A DNA stretch of 64,000 nucleotides from positions 216,971 to 280,970 of the forward strand of contig WELA01007159.1 in NCBI GenBank assembly GCA_009602735.1. Direction: 5' to 3'. The translations under genes and the position numbers were made by a program. Source of the DNA: Mesotaenium endlicherianum. Taxonomy: Eukaryota > Streptophyta > Zygnematophyceae > Zygnematales > Mesotaeniaceae. Each line of letters opens with the position of its first letter. Positions within the stretch are counted from its first letter, which is position 1. The notes below the pieces were generated by a model. It made no database searches and was not told the DNA's origin. It saw only the letters and a program-made list of their open reading frames with translations. This document shows positions 54,421 through 64,000 of the stretch, piece after piece.

Positions 54421-57400
54421 CTACACAAAGGCTGAAAGCACACTCTCCAGACATGAATAGTTATTCTGAAAAAAAAAGCCAACAACAAAAGACATCCATA
54501 AGCTGGCGGTGCAAGGTAGCATCAAACACACCCCTCCGACCCTAATTAGCCCTAGCCCTAATCCCAAGGATAACCACAGGTGCCCAAACTCCAAACCCTG
54601 ACTTGGGTCCTAAGCGCCTAAAGCCTAAGCTTAACCCTGAAGTTGAAGTGGTGCAAACGTTCAGCGCACGCACCCCTCGAAGGTTGAAGATGGAGGAGGA
54701 GTGGTACTCAAACGCCTCCGCCACCGTCCGCAGGAGGCCCCGCAGCTCGTCGCACTCGTCCCCGAGCAGCGACACCTGTGGGCCCAAGAGCGCAAGGAGG
54801 GACACGACAGGTGGCAGCAAGTGAGACGACGATACGCCAGGCGTCGCACTTGTCGCCCCGAGCGGGCGACACAGGACATGGCAGGTGGCAGCATGCAAGT
54901 GAGGGAGAACAACACGCAAGACGCCGAGCTAGATGTCGCGGCCAAGTGCTGATGACAGGTCGTCGGTCTCTCACCGGGCGTCAGTCAACATATCAACGCG
55001 ACAACATCAAAACGTCCCCCCCCCCTCCCCCCCGGCCCCGCCCCCAGTCGGGCGGCAGGCAGGTATACTGCAGCGCAGCAAGTGAGCCGCCACAACTCAA
55101 GTCCGATCGCTAGCTGAAGAAAAATTAGGGGGGTCCGCAAGCAGGTGCCAGCAAGACAAGACGGAGGCGCGACGGAAGGCCTGTGGCGTCGGGGCTCCTC
55201 TCAAGCCGTGCGACTGCTGTCGTGCTGCTGTGAGCAATCGACCACCATTGACAGACATAGACACCTGGTAGACGACTGTGGATGACGATCGAGGATGAAT
55301 GTTCAAAAGAAGCGTGGATGAGTAACAAACCACTATCATCAAGGAAGGCATCGCGTCAGCTGAGTGCCTGCATGCCGTGGCTGGAGCCTGGATGAATTGC
55401 AGGCACCGAGTAGGCACTCGAGCGGCGATGCTGATGAACAGAGACAGACGCGTGCGTGCTACTCGAGGTGCATGCACCGGAGGGGGTAATTTGCACTAAG
55501 GGAGGGGACGAGAGTAAAGCCCACGCCCTTCCCCAGAATTCGTGCAGAAACGTCAAATGTCAAGACGCTGGCCTTCAAAGCTCAACGCCACAAGGCACAC
55601 GGCGAGACAGCAAGACTCAGACCCATGCTTCAGTTTTCGGTTTGAAGGCTGTACGAAGACGATACGAAGACTAGTTCACGCCGATGAGCTCTGAGGTAAC
55701 CCTAAACCCTAAATGTCTACACTTTGTCCAATAGCAAATCGGTATGTTTCTTGGCCCTCCCAAGTGCTGCAGTCATTGAATTAAGTGTCACAATTCCGGC
55801 AAGGCTAGGCCTGGCCAGGCCAGGCTGGGCAAGGAGGGTGGGCGGCCCCAAGCAAGTGAATGGCTAGGGTTGGGATTGGGGTTGAAGTTGGGGTTGGGGT
55901 TGGGGTTGATATTGGGGTCAAACTTGGGGTTGGGGTTAGGGTTGAGATAAGGGTTGGCGTTGGAGCTTGGACTTCAGGGTTGGGGTCTAAGGGAGCCGAG
56001 CAAGGTGCACGCACCTCCCGCTCCGCCTTGACCAGGTTCGTCCGCACCACAGCCTCCCTCTGCTGTAGCGCGCGCAGCTGACTGGCCGCCTCCCCTTGCT
56101 CCTTCTGTCTGCGCGCTCGCTCGTCCGGAGCTCAGCCAACCAGCAGGTGACACGTCAGGATTTGAGGAGACGTCCCGAAACACCAGCAAGTTCATTATAG
56201 GGCTGGCCTACGAAGTATGAGCATGACAAGCATATAGATTTCGAGTGTGTGGGCCGGTTCACGATGTTCAGGGAGGGCAGCCCCCCACGCAAGCTGTGGG
56301 AAAACACCTTTTTTCGCGCTTTTTGCGTATTGGAGCCAGGCAGGGGTGCACTTGGGGGCACGCACTTTTTGTGGAGGGCCGTCTCGAGCGCCGCCTTCTC
56401 AGCATGGAGTGCCGCCAGCTCGTGGTGCGCCCGCTGCACGGTCTCGTCCAGGGCCGCCACCTGGCGCTCCAGCTGGGACCACTTGCGCTCCAGCCGCTCT
56501 CTCTCCGCGCCCCGCTCCTCGCGGGCGCGCACCGCCTCGGCCTCCAGGCGCGCCACCAGTTCGCGCTTGCGGCGGCTCTCGGCGAGCCACCTGGTGGCCT
56601 CCTCGCGCTCCTGCGCCACCTCCCTCTCCTTCCTCGCCACGATCTCATCGCGGCTGCGCATGAGCTCCTCCCGCGCCTTCTTGTGAGCTGCCAGCTCCTC
56701 CGCCAGCTGTCCCGCCCGGCTATCGCGTGCCAAAAGCTCCCGCTTTGCGGCCTGGCACTCGCCCTCCAGCGTCTCCAGCTGGCACCCCTGCCGCCTCGTG
56801 AGCTCCGACGCGACCTCTGCCTCCCTCTTCAGCAGCAGACACCTGGCGTCGGCCTCCTCTGCCGCTCGCACGGCTGCTGCCAGCCGCGTCGCCCCCTCCC
56901 CCACCTCCTGCCTTGCCCTCCTGACCTCCTCCTGCAGCGACAGCACAGCGCGCTCCCTTGTCTCAAGAGCCTTGCTGGCAGCCTCGCGTGCCTCCCTCGC
57001 GTCCTCCTGCAGCGCCAGCAGCGCGCGCTCTCGTGCGTCCAGCGCCTTGCTGGCGCTCTCGCGCGCCTCTTCTGCGCCCTGCGCGCTGAGCTGGAGCTCC
57101 CTCAGCTCCTGCTTTGCCTTCTCCAGGGCCACAATCAGCTCGGTGATGAGCTCCTCCTTCTGCACCAGCTGGCGCCGCGTCTCCTGCCTGTGCGCCTCCG
57201 TGGCCTCCCCTTGATCCACGAGTGCCCTCTGCAGTCCCTTGCAGGCCTGCTCCCCTTGCGCCGCCTGTCGACTGGTCTCCTGCCACCTGGCGGTCAACCC
57301 TGCGAGCAGCCCCGTCAATCCCCCTACGGACTCCACCTGTCCAGACCCCACCTCGATCTCCCGGGAAGTCAAATCAGCCTCCCCCTTTGGAGCTGCCTGT

Positions 57401-60400
57401 GGCCCGGTCCCCGCGACTTCGTTCGCCTCGGCCCTGCCGCCCGCCATCTGTGCAAGCGCACGCATCCCCTCAGTTGCAGCCGCTCTCCACGCTTGGATGC
57501 GCTCCATCACCGCAGCTCGCTCCGCCAGCTGGCACGTCGCAGCGGCAAGTGCCGCTTGCAGCCTCTCCGCCTCCTGCCGACCAGTGTCCGCCTGCGACAG
57601 GAGCTCGGAGTTGGCTTTGCTGAGCTCCTCCTTCCTCGCCAGGTGGCGCGCAGCCGCACGCTCCAAGGCTTCAATGTCTTTCTTCGACTGTTGCCAGCTG
57701 GCTTCCAGCCGGTCCACGGCTTCCCTCAACGCCTGCATGGGGAAGATCTGACGGCGCCAGTCAGCACATAGCAGCAGCACCAGCAGCAGCAGCAGCAGCA
57801 CCAGCAGAAGCAGCTCCACCAGCAGCAGCCGCAGAGAAAGCAGGGATTGCTGCCAGCTGTCAGATCCTCAGCCCCCCCCCCTGGCGCTCAGCTCCGACGC
57901 ACTGCCACTGCACCCCACGTGGGCTCGACGCCCCAGCCACTGCCCGCCAGCTGTCACAATCACTCCTCGCCTACCCAAAATCTCACTACCAAGCCCAGTG
58001 TATGTGTGATTGACCCTTACCCCATACAGCTTCGAGGTTCCCCCCTCCTCGAGATGATCAAGCCTGCACACATGTCTACTACGCGTCCCCTGGTTTACAT
58101 CCAAGGCCGGAGGCCAGGAGGCGTGCACGGGCGGCCAGACAGGCGGGCTGGCGGGTTGGTGGGCGCACGGAGCACGGTTGTCGTCAGCCGAGGCGCATTG
58201 TGCGCATATAATACATACATTGATTGCAATCTTTTATATTACAAGTTTGGCCAGATAAGGCCTTTCCCATGACTGGTTCAGAAGACGGCGCGCCAGGGAA
58301 TCAGAAAGTGCAGGGTGGGGCGGGGAGGGGGAGGCTTTCCTTGAAAGGCTTCCCTCCAAGGTTTCCCTTGAAACGGGGCCAGAGATGAGATACAAAGAAT
58401 GTCCGACACACGCAAACCACAAGGATATGAAAAACCACCGCCACCGCCACGAGCAAGTGCAGGTGCACTACGCGCGATTTCCTCAACGTGTCAGGGGGGG
58501 ACAAGGGCCGGGGCGAGGGGCGAGCATAAGGGTGGCGGGCCAAGTGGCGTCACGAAGAAGAAGAGAAGCGGAAGGAGGGAGGGAGCAAGCTGACCTGGTT
58601 GGCCGCCTCTAGCTCAGCCTCGCGCGAGCAGTTGACCTGCGAGTCTAGGTCAGCAAACGTGCACACTTGCGCCACCTCCTCCACAGTCCTGCACGCCCCC
58701 CCCCCCGCATTACATCCCCCCCCCTGACATTACATCCCCGCAGGCACACATGCACGCACACAAGCGCAGATGCGCGCGTGTACATAGCACGCATGTACGT
58801 ATGCAGGCGAGCACACAGGCACGCACACGCGGCGCTAGTCGCACTGTCAAGTTCCCTGCAATGCCCCTGGTGCTCCGTCCCCACACGCATACACGCATAC
58901 ACGCACGCACACTCGCTTGTGTGCACCTGCACGGCAGTAGTCCCCGTCGTCAGGCAAGCTCCGGCTTCCGCGGCTGATGAGCTGGAGAAGGAGAAAGCAT
59001 GCAGTTAAGTCGCCCCCAACTGCGGCATGCTACTTAGTGAGCACGCATATAGATGCACACTGACGCACACAGACGCACATGCATGCGCACGCACGCACGC
59101 ATGCACGGCGCTCGCTAGCCCCGTTGCCAGGCAAGCTCTGGCCTTGGTGCCCGCTGAGAATGACGGAGAGGTGAGCTGAATTGTCGCTCCCATGTACCAG
59201 GCATGCATTGTAGTGTAATCCACACACGCACAAATGCAAGCACGCTAGCACGCATGCACGCACACGTTCACCTGGCGCTGCTCTGCTCACGCGGCTGTAA
59301 TATTGCATGAATGTACATGTGTGTGCATGTACACTATATGTGTGTGACTTTTTGGCACGTTATCATGAAATCCCATGTGTTATCATGATAGGTCTGTGAT
59401 GGCCTATACGTTCATTTGCGCCCTCTAGCTCTACAAGCACCTCCCTCCTACTTGCTGCCTCAGGTGCAACGTTTTCACTCTCCCGCCCTCCCACTCGTTC
59501 TGCCTCCCTCTCTCTCTTGCTCCCTCCCTCGCTCCCCCCTTCCTTCCTCTTGTGTCTCTATCTCTGTCTCAAGCTCCCTCCCTCTCTCCCTCTCTCCCTC
59601 CCTTTGTTCCTCCTTTGCTCCAGCTCTCCGTCTCTCCCTCCCTCTCTCTTGTGCTCAGGCCATCTTCGTAGCAGCCAGCCATTCGCTCTCCACAGGCTGC
59701 CAGGTGGAACTGGCAGCCACCCTCAAGTAGCAGTGCTAGTAGCAGTGCCACAGCCAGCATGCATCGGTAACAGAGGTGCCCGCAGTGGGTGGCCAGGGGG
59801 TGCGTGCCAGGTCAGACTGTCCAGCTCACCGCGCATAGCTCTCCTCAATGCGCTGCACGGCCGCCGCAGCTGCGTGACACTTGGCACGCCAGGACGACTC
59901 CGCCTGCGCAAGGGCCGCCTCCTTGTCCTGTTGTGTCGCCCGCTCTGCCTCCAGGGCCCTCTGCTGCGCCTCCTGCGCCGCCACCTGCTTCTCCTGCTCC
60001 AGCCTGCAGCCGCCCAGAAGAGGAGAGGGGAAAGATATCGAGTGTGTATTTGAGAAACAAGAATTCAGCACTGAGGTTAGGCACCGTGTAAGATTAGAAC
60101 AATGTGATGATGGTGGCGATACATTACGGGCTAGGCATAGGGCAATATAAGTTGATATAGTGTTTACGTACCCTCAGAAAGAAGATTGAGCGCTTGGTTT
60201 TTTATGCTGCACACATTCTATGCTTTTTGCGGCAAAGAAGTGCGTTGCGAGGTGATTTGAACGCTGCTTTAGCCGGCCTGGCACACACGTGAGAGATGGC
60301 AAAGAGTGCAAAACGGCGTTCCTGGGGAGGCCCAAATACACGATCAAACAGAACCGACACGAGAGTAACAACCGAAACATAACAACAGACAATCAAATAA

Positions 60401-63400
60401 GTAGGCAAACAGGAAGGTTGGCAAATGCGTGAAGCAAGATAAACACCGCCGGCCGTTGCCCAGAGGGCAAAGGTGTACGTGCAGAAACACCACCTTGCCT
60501 CGCGGCAACACATGGCATACAGCCATGCAACGGGGGGAAGTCAGAGACTCAGAGATTGCCAGCAAGGAGTCGGGCGAGGGCATCTCTAGCTGCTGCATTC
60601 CTTGAGGCATTCACATGCTGCCAGGTGGCGTAGCGAGGGGCAAAGGATGCACCCGCGGGTGGGCTCGTGCACTACCGGGGCTTTCACAGTTTTCTCCACC
60701 CTAACCTCAAGTTATGGTTCATATTATCTTTAACCTAATCTTGAGGGTATAATTCATATTCTTAGAGTTGGTTATAATGTCACAGAAGAAAAGAGAAATG
60801 CCTTGAGGACGAAGCTACGAGTGGGCTCGAAGGCCTCATGCCAACGTTCCATGCCGCCGCAAACGCAGACACATATTTATCGCTGTTACATTTGTCAGAG
60901 ACGACCTAGAATGATGAATGAGAACAATCAAACAGCAGAACGATCAAATAGAATAATAGATCAGAACGATCGAACATACCGAATGATCAAACAAAACGAC
61001 GACACCATCAGGCGTGTGACAAGGATCTCAAGAGATGATTAGGAAGACCTTCCACTGCGAGCATTGTAACTTTCCCGCAGGTAAGCGGTAGTTATAAGGG
61101 TGGAGAAGGACGTACTGCGAGCTGCGCACTTGCAGCTGTCGGATCTCTTCTCTGAGAGCATCCAGCTGCCCCTCCAGCCTCCTCGCTCTCTCCCCTGCCT
61201 CGTCTTCGACGGCTCTCACAGCGCCTGTCACCGCCGCCTCACCGGCCACTCTCGCCGCCACCTCGCGCTCCCGCAGCTCCGCCACCTGTCGCCGCGCGGC
61301 TCCCAGTTCCGCACGCAGCACAAGCGCGTGGTCCCCGGCCTCCTGGAGCTGCAGGTGGCAGCGTCAGAGCGGAAGAGAACAGAATGGAGAAACGGAACGG
61401 AACAGACGGAATGAAACGGACCAAAAGGGAACGGAACAGAGCAGACAAACAGAGAGCAGGACAGAATGAACCGAGCAGGACAAAACGGAACTGCAGAAGG
61501 GAGCAGGAGACAACACTTGAGGACGGGACAGAGCTGGCCAGTACAGAGCAGAGCAGAACAAAAAATGCACGAAATAGGGCATATAACAGGGCGTAGCGGA
61601 ACAGAACAGACCACAACAGAAGAGCGCAGAACTGAATTTGACTGAACGGAACAGAATACGGCTGGACCGAACAGGACAAGGAAATAAAACGGAACGGGAG
61701 GCAACAAAGGGTAATGCAGAGAAACACAAGAGATAACAGTAGGTGAGACCGAAGAAAGGCAGAAGCGGCACAATCCCAAGTTGTTTCAGACACATCCTCG
61801 CTTAACCCGGTATGCATGCACACAGGTATCATCCCGTCACGCATGCATTTTCCAATCCATGGGCTCCCAGAGCTGCAGCAGCAGCGAGGTCAGAGCATGA
61901 CATCCATCGTGGCACATGGAAGTGCCATGTGGACGCACTCTCGACTCCTGTGCCACCACCAGACACAGGTGCCGGAAAGGCAGGTAGAGTGGACAGGGAC
62001 AATGAACAGGTGCCCAGAAGTGGGGGACAGGGCGGAGTAGACAGGGCGCAGGGGACAGGGGACAGGGGACAGGGGGTAAAGGATGAGGCACAGGGGACCA
62101 GGCACAGAGGACAAGGCATTGGGTACAGGGGACAGGAGACAGGGGACATGGGTCAAGGGACGGAGATAAGCCAAAAGGGGCAGAGGGTGGGGGCCATGCA
62201 TTTGGAGGGACAGAACGCAGAGGAGGAGAGGGGAGGGAACAAAACAAAGGAGAGGGTGCATAGAGTCAAGGGTCAGGACAAGAGCCCATCCGATTGACTG
62301 GGTGAATGAGGTAATGGGCCAGGAAGTGAACCCCTCTCACCCTCAGCTGCACGGCTTTGAGCTCCTCCCGCATGTTCTGGGCCACGTGGCAGAAGGCGAG
62401 CGCCTGCGCGGCTGCCCACGCGCGACAGCTGGCAAGCTCCTGGGCCACCTCCGCCTGCCTGTCCTCAGCAGCGGCTCGGCTGGCTCCAGCTGCCTCCACC
62501 TTTCCCTCCGCCTCCCACCACGTGGCAAACATCAGGCCTACCATCTGTACTCTCGCCTTAAGTGCAGCAGCTTCCGCACTACTGGCCTCCTGCCGCTCCG
62601 CCACCTGTAACAGCTCCATTGCCTGGCGCTCGAATCGGGCCCGCATGGCCTCCACCTGTTGCTCCGACGCGCACCTGAGCTCGCCCCTCTCCCTCTCAAA
62701 CTCCTCTCTCAGCTCCGCCACCTGGCGCTCCGACGCCAGTCTGAGCTCCCCACTCTCCCTCTCTAGCTCCGCCCTGAGATCCGCCAGCTGTTGTGCAGTC
62801 TCGCGCGCGTGCTCCGCCGCCTGTCGCTTCGTCTTGAGCGCGTGCTCCGCCCTCAGGGCCTCGCACTCCTCGGCAAACGCGCGCCGGCTAAGCGCCGCCT
62901 CCTCCGCCGCAGCCGCCTCTCTTGCCGCCCTCTCGCCCTCGCTCGCACGTAGCATCTCCTCCCTCTGCTCCTCCCATGCCCCCTGCATCTCCAGCAGGCT
63001 CGTGCGCTCCGCCTCCAGCGCCTCCTGCACGCCAGCTGTTGCCCTCTCGTGCGCCGCTCGCAGCTCCGCCAGCTGGTGCTCGTGGCTCTGCTCCATGGCC
63101 AGGTGCTCGTCCTCAAGCCTCCTTCCCATAGCCTCCCTCTCCGCCTCGTGCGCGACCGCGAGCGCCGCCCTCTCCTCCTCCCTCAACAGCTCCCTCTGCT
63201 CCCACGCGCCCTTGAGCCGCTCCAGCTCCTCCGCCATGAAAAGCCTCAGCCGCCCTACCTCCTCCTCGCCCGCACGCTTCGTCTCCTCGACCTCCTGCTC
63301 CTGTGCCCTCCGCAGCCTCCCTACCTCCTCCTTGCTCGCCCTCCTCAGCCCCTCCACCTCCTCCTCGTGCTCTTGGCTCAGTCTCCCCGCCTCCTCCTCG

Positions 63401-63885
63401 TTGCCCCGCCTCATCCCTTCCAACGCCTCCTCCCGCGCGCGCCTCAGTACCTCGAGCTCCTCCGCCTGCACCCGCTTCTGAAACTCCGTCTCCTGCTGCC
63501 ACGCGGCCCGGAGCTCGGCCCTCTCCTCGTCCCACGCCTGGCGAAGCGCCAGCGTCTCCCGCCTGCCAGCCTCTTCGAGGGAGCTCCTCTCCTCCCGGAG
63601 ACGGCGCCTTTCGGCATCCCTGCTCCTCTCGAGGCCCTCGAGCTCGCCCTGCAGCCTCTGGAGCTCAGCCATGGCTTCCGCGTTGCTCGCCTCCAGGCGC
63701 GCCCTCTCGCCCTCCCAGCTGCTGCGAGCACGCGCCCGCTCCTTGTCCCACATCTGCACGCAAGCAACGGCAATGACTGGCTTATAAGAATCACTCTAAA
63801 ATATAGTTGCGTGTAGGTTGCTTACGTGGATTTGATCTGGTTGCAATGCCAAGGCCCTTATTTGCCTGCATGCTCGCCTAGATGC
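54421..63885 (-). CDS. Large coiled-coil protein, C-terminal nine exons (5' end outside window)
   Basis: Exons on the minus strand: 63885-63826, 63753-62341, 61348-61116, 60003-59830, 58688-58595, 57732-56366, 56108-56015, 54775-54674 and 54465-54421. Introns are GT-AG, many donors are GTGCGT or GTGAG, and phases agree at every join (0,0,2,2,0,2,0,0). The stop is TAG at 54423-54421. About 1193 residues are visible. Nearly all are Glu/Arg/Ala/Leu heptad sequence, for example EEVGRLRRAQEQEVEETKRA and REELMRSRDEIVARKEREVA, so a long dimeric coiled coil is expected. A break in helix character falls at GGLTGLLAGLTARW (about 57300). It ends SSSIFNLRG, then CLESVLSAFV. It is probably a cytoskeletal, centrosomal or flagellar structural protein, but no family signature is seen. 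Exons are very GC-rich. The 56108 acceptor has a weak pyrimidine tract and is the least certain join. Confidence 0.8.
55865..55966 (+). repeat. GGGGTT minisatellite in an intron
   Basis: Irregular repeats of TTGGGG/GTTGGG lie in the 54776-56014 intron of the coiled-coil gene. They resemble telomeric DNA but not the exact plant TTTAGGG repeat. An isolated AACCCTAAACCCTAAA occurs at about 55698. Confidence 0.8.
57771..57832 (+). repeat. CAG trinucleotide tract next to a splice acceptor
   Basis: Imperfect CAG repeats (CTG on the gene strand) lie about 40 bp upstream of the acceptor of the 57732-56366 exon, inside the intron. Confidence 0.85.
58738..59290 (+). repeat. GCACAC-type microsatellite blocks in an intron
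   Basis: Three blocks (about 58738-58925, 59041-59108, 59220-59275) of CACGCA/CACACG repeats lie in the 58689-59829 intron. Between them, the string GAGCTTGCCTG followed by RCRACGGGG (minus strand) occurs twice (about 58955 and 59135), a short duplicated core. Confidence 0.75.
59480..59655 (+). repeat. CT-rich tract in an intron
   Basis: Long pyrimidine run with CTCCCTCCCTCT units in the same intron; low complexity, non-coding. Confidence 0.8.
61370..61700 (+). repeat. GGAACAGA-type minisatellite in an intron
   Basis: Irregular repeats of GGAACAGAAC/GGAACGGAAC-like units lie in the 61349-62340 intron of the coiled-coil gene. They leave several frames open by chance. Confidence 0.75.
62041..62160 (+). 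repeat. GGGACA hexanucleotide repeat in an intron
   Basis: Units of GGGGACA with variants (GGCACA, GGAGACA) run for about 120 bp in the same intron. Confidence 0.8.
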
Positions 63886-64000
63886 CTGCAGCAAACATCA
63901 AGAGAAGGAAACTGCACGTCCTCACACCACGGGACTGACTCTACTATCACGATCTGCCCTGCCCACCGCCACCCTCCCAAACCACCCCCCCCCAACCCCC
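63886..64000. other. Intron of the coiled-coil gene, to window edge
   Basis: This non-coding sequence upstream of the acceptor CTGCAG at 63891-63886 ends in C-rich DNA at the window edge. Confidence 0.6.

Noticed and set aside
55865-55966. A true telomere or chromosome end
   Set aside because: Short, irregular, internal to an intron and not the plant repeat unit.
56245-57771. A 508-residue plus-strand open frame
   Set aside because: It is the antisense of the coiled-coil exon; it starts and ends arbitrarily, while the minus strand has heptads and matching splice sites.
59416-60053. Leu/Ser-rich plus-strand frames around 59.5 kb
   Set aside because: They are produced by the CT-rich tract in an intron.
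62357-63481. A 374-residue Ser/Ala-rich plus-strand frame
   Set aside because: Antisense of the coiled-coil exon at 62341-63753.
1-64000. CRISPR arrays, bacterial operons, riboswitches or rRNA
   Set aside because: No spacer-repeat structure, no prokaryotic gene spacing and no rRNA-like stretch; the genes are spliced and the elements are LTR retrotransposons.

Overview
The window is eukaryotic nuclear DNA. It holds spliced genes with GT-AG introns, AT-rich spacers, several LTR retrotransposons, a satellite array and many microsatellites. The one clearly recognisable housekeeping gene is a four-exon NHP2 (H/ACA snoRNP L7Ae-family protein) of green-plant type. Together with chromodomain Ty3/gypsy elements primed by initiator-Met tRNA, this suggests a streptophyte (charophyte-like) alga with a repeat-rich genome. 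The species is an inference; no ribosomal or organellar marker is present.

Layout. 1-4730: 3' part of a decayed chromodomain Ty3/gypsy element (E0) with its 3' LTR. 4816-7127: 5'-truncated copy of a second family (B2). 7203-12478: element A, with both LTRs but the integrase core deleted. 12479-about 22995: element C, very GC-rich at its left end. C is a Ty3/gypsy element carrying a DNMT3-like cytosine-5 DNA methyltransferase between protease and reverse transcriptase, and a degenerate PHD finger at the end of the integrase where the other elements have a chromodomain. 23195-29970: element B, full length, with two LTRs of about 502 bp and a perfect 5-bp target duplication. 29971-34080: spacer with a decayed leucine-rich-repeat-like gene on the minus strand. 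34081-36860: NHP2, minus strand, apparently intact. 36900-40320: AT-rich spacer. 40339-49380: unrecognised, broken gene-like sequence, interrupted by element D (41712-46389). D is a young non-autonomous LTR element with nearly identical 712-bp LTRs and a perfect 5-bp target duplication. 49880-51090: tandem satellite of about 368 bp. 54421-63885: 3' nine exons of a large GC-rich coiled-coil gene on the minus strand, with minisatellite-rich introns. Its 5' end lies beyond the window.

How it fits together. Elements E0, B2, A and B encode Gag, protease, RT-RNase H, integrase and chromodomain in the usual Ty3/gypsy order, all with frameshifts or stops. C differs in carrying a possible chromatin 'writer' (methyltransferase) and 'reader' (PHD). 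It is the most unusual object in the window. Many premature stops in E0 and C sit where the family normally has Gln (CAG) or Trp (TGG), which fits decay by deamination of methylated cytosine.

Quality. There are five single-N joins (11042, 13657, 27715, 28863, 29295). Each is flanked by a repeated stretch, so they look like unmerged contig overlaps. The 938-bp exact duplication around 13657 is probably an assembly artefact.
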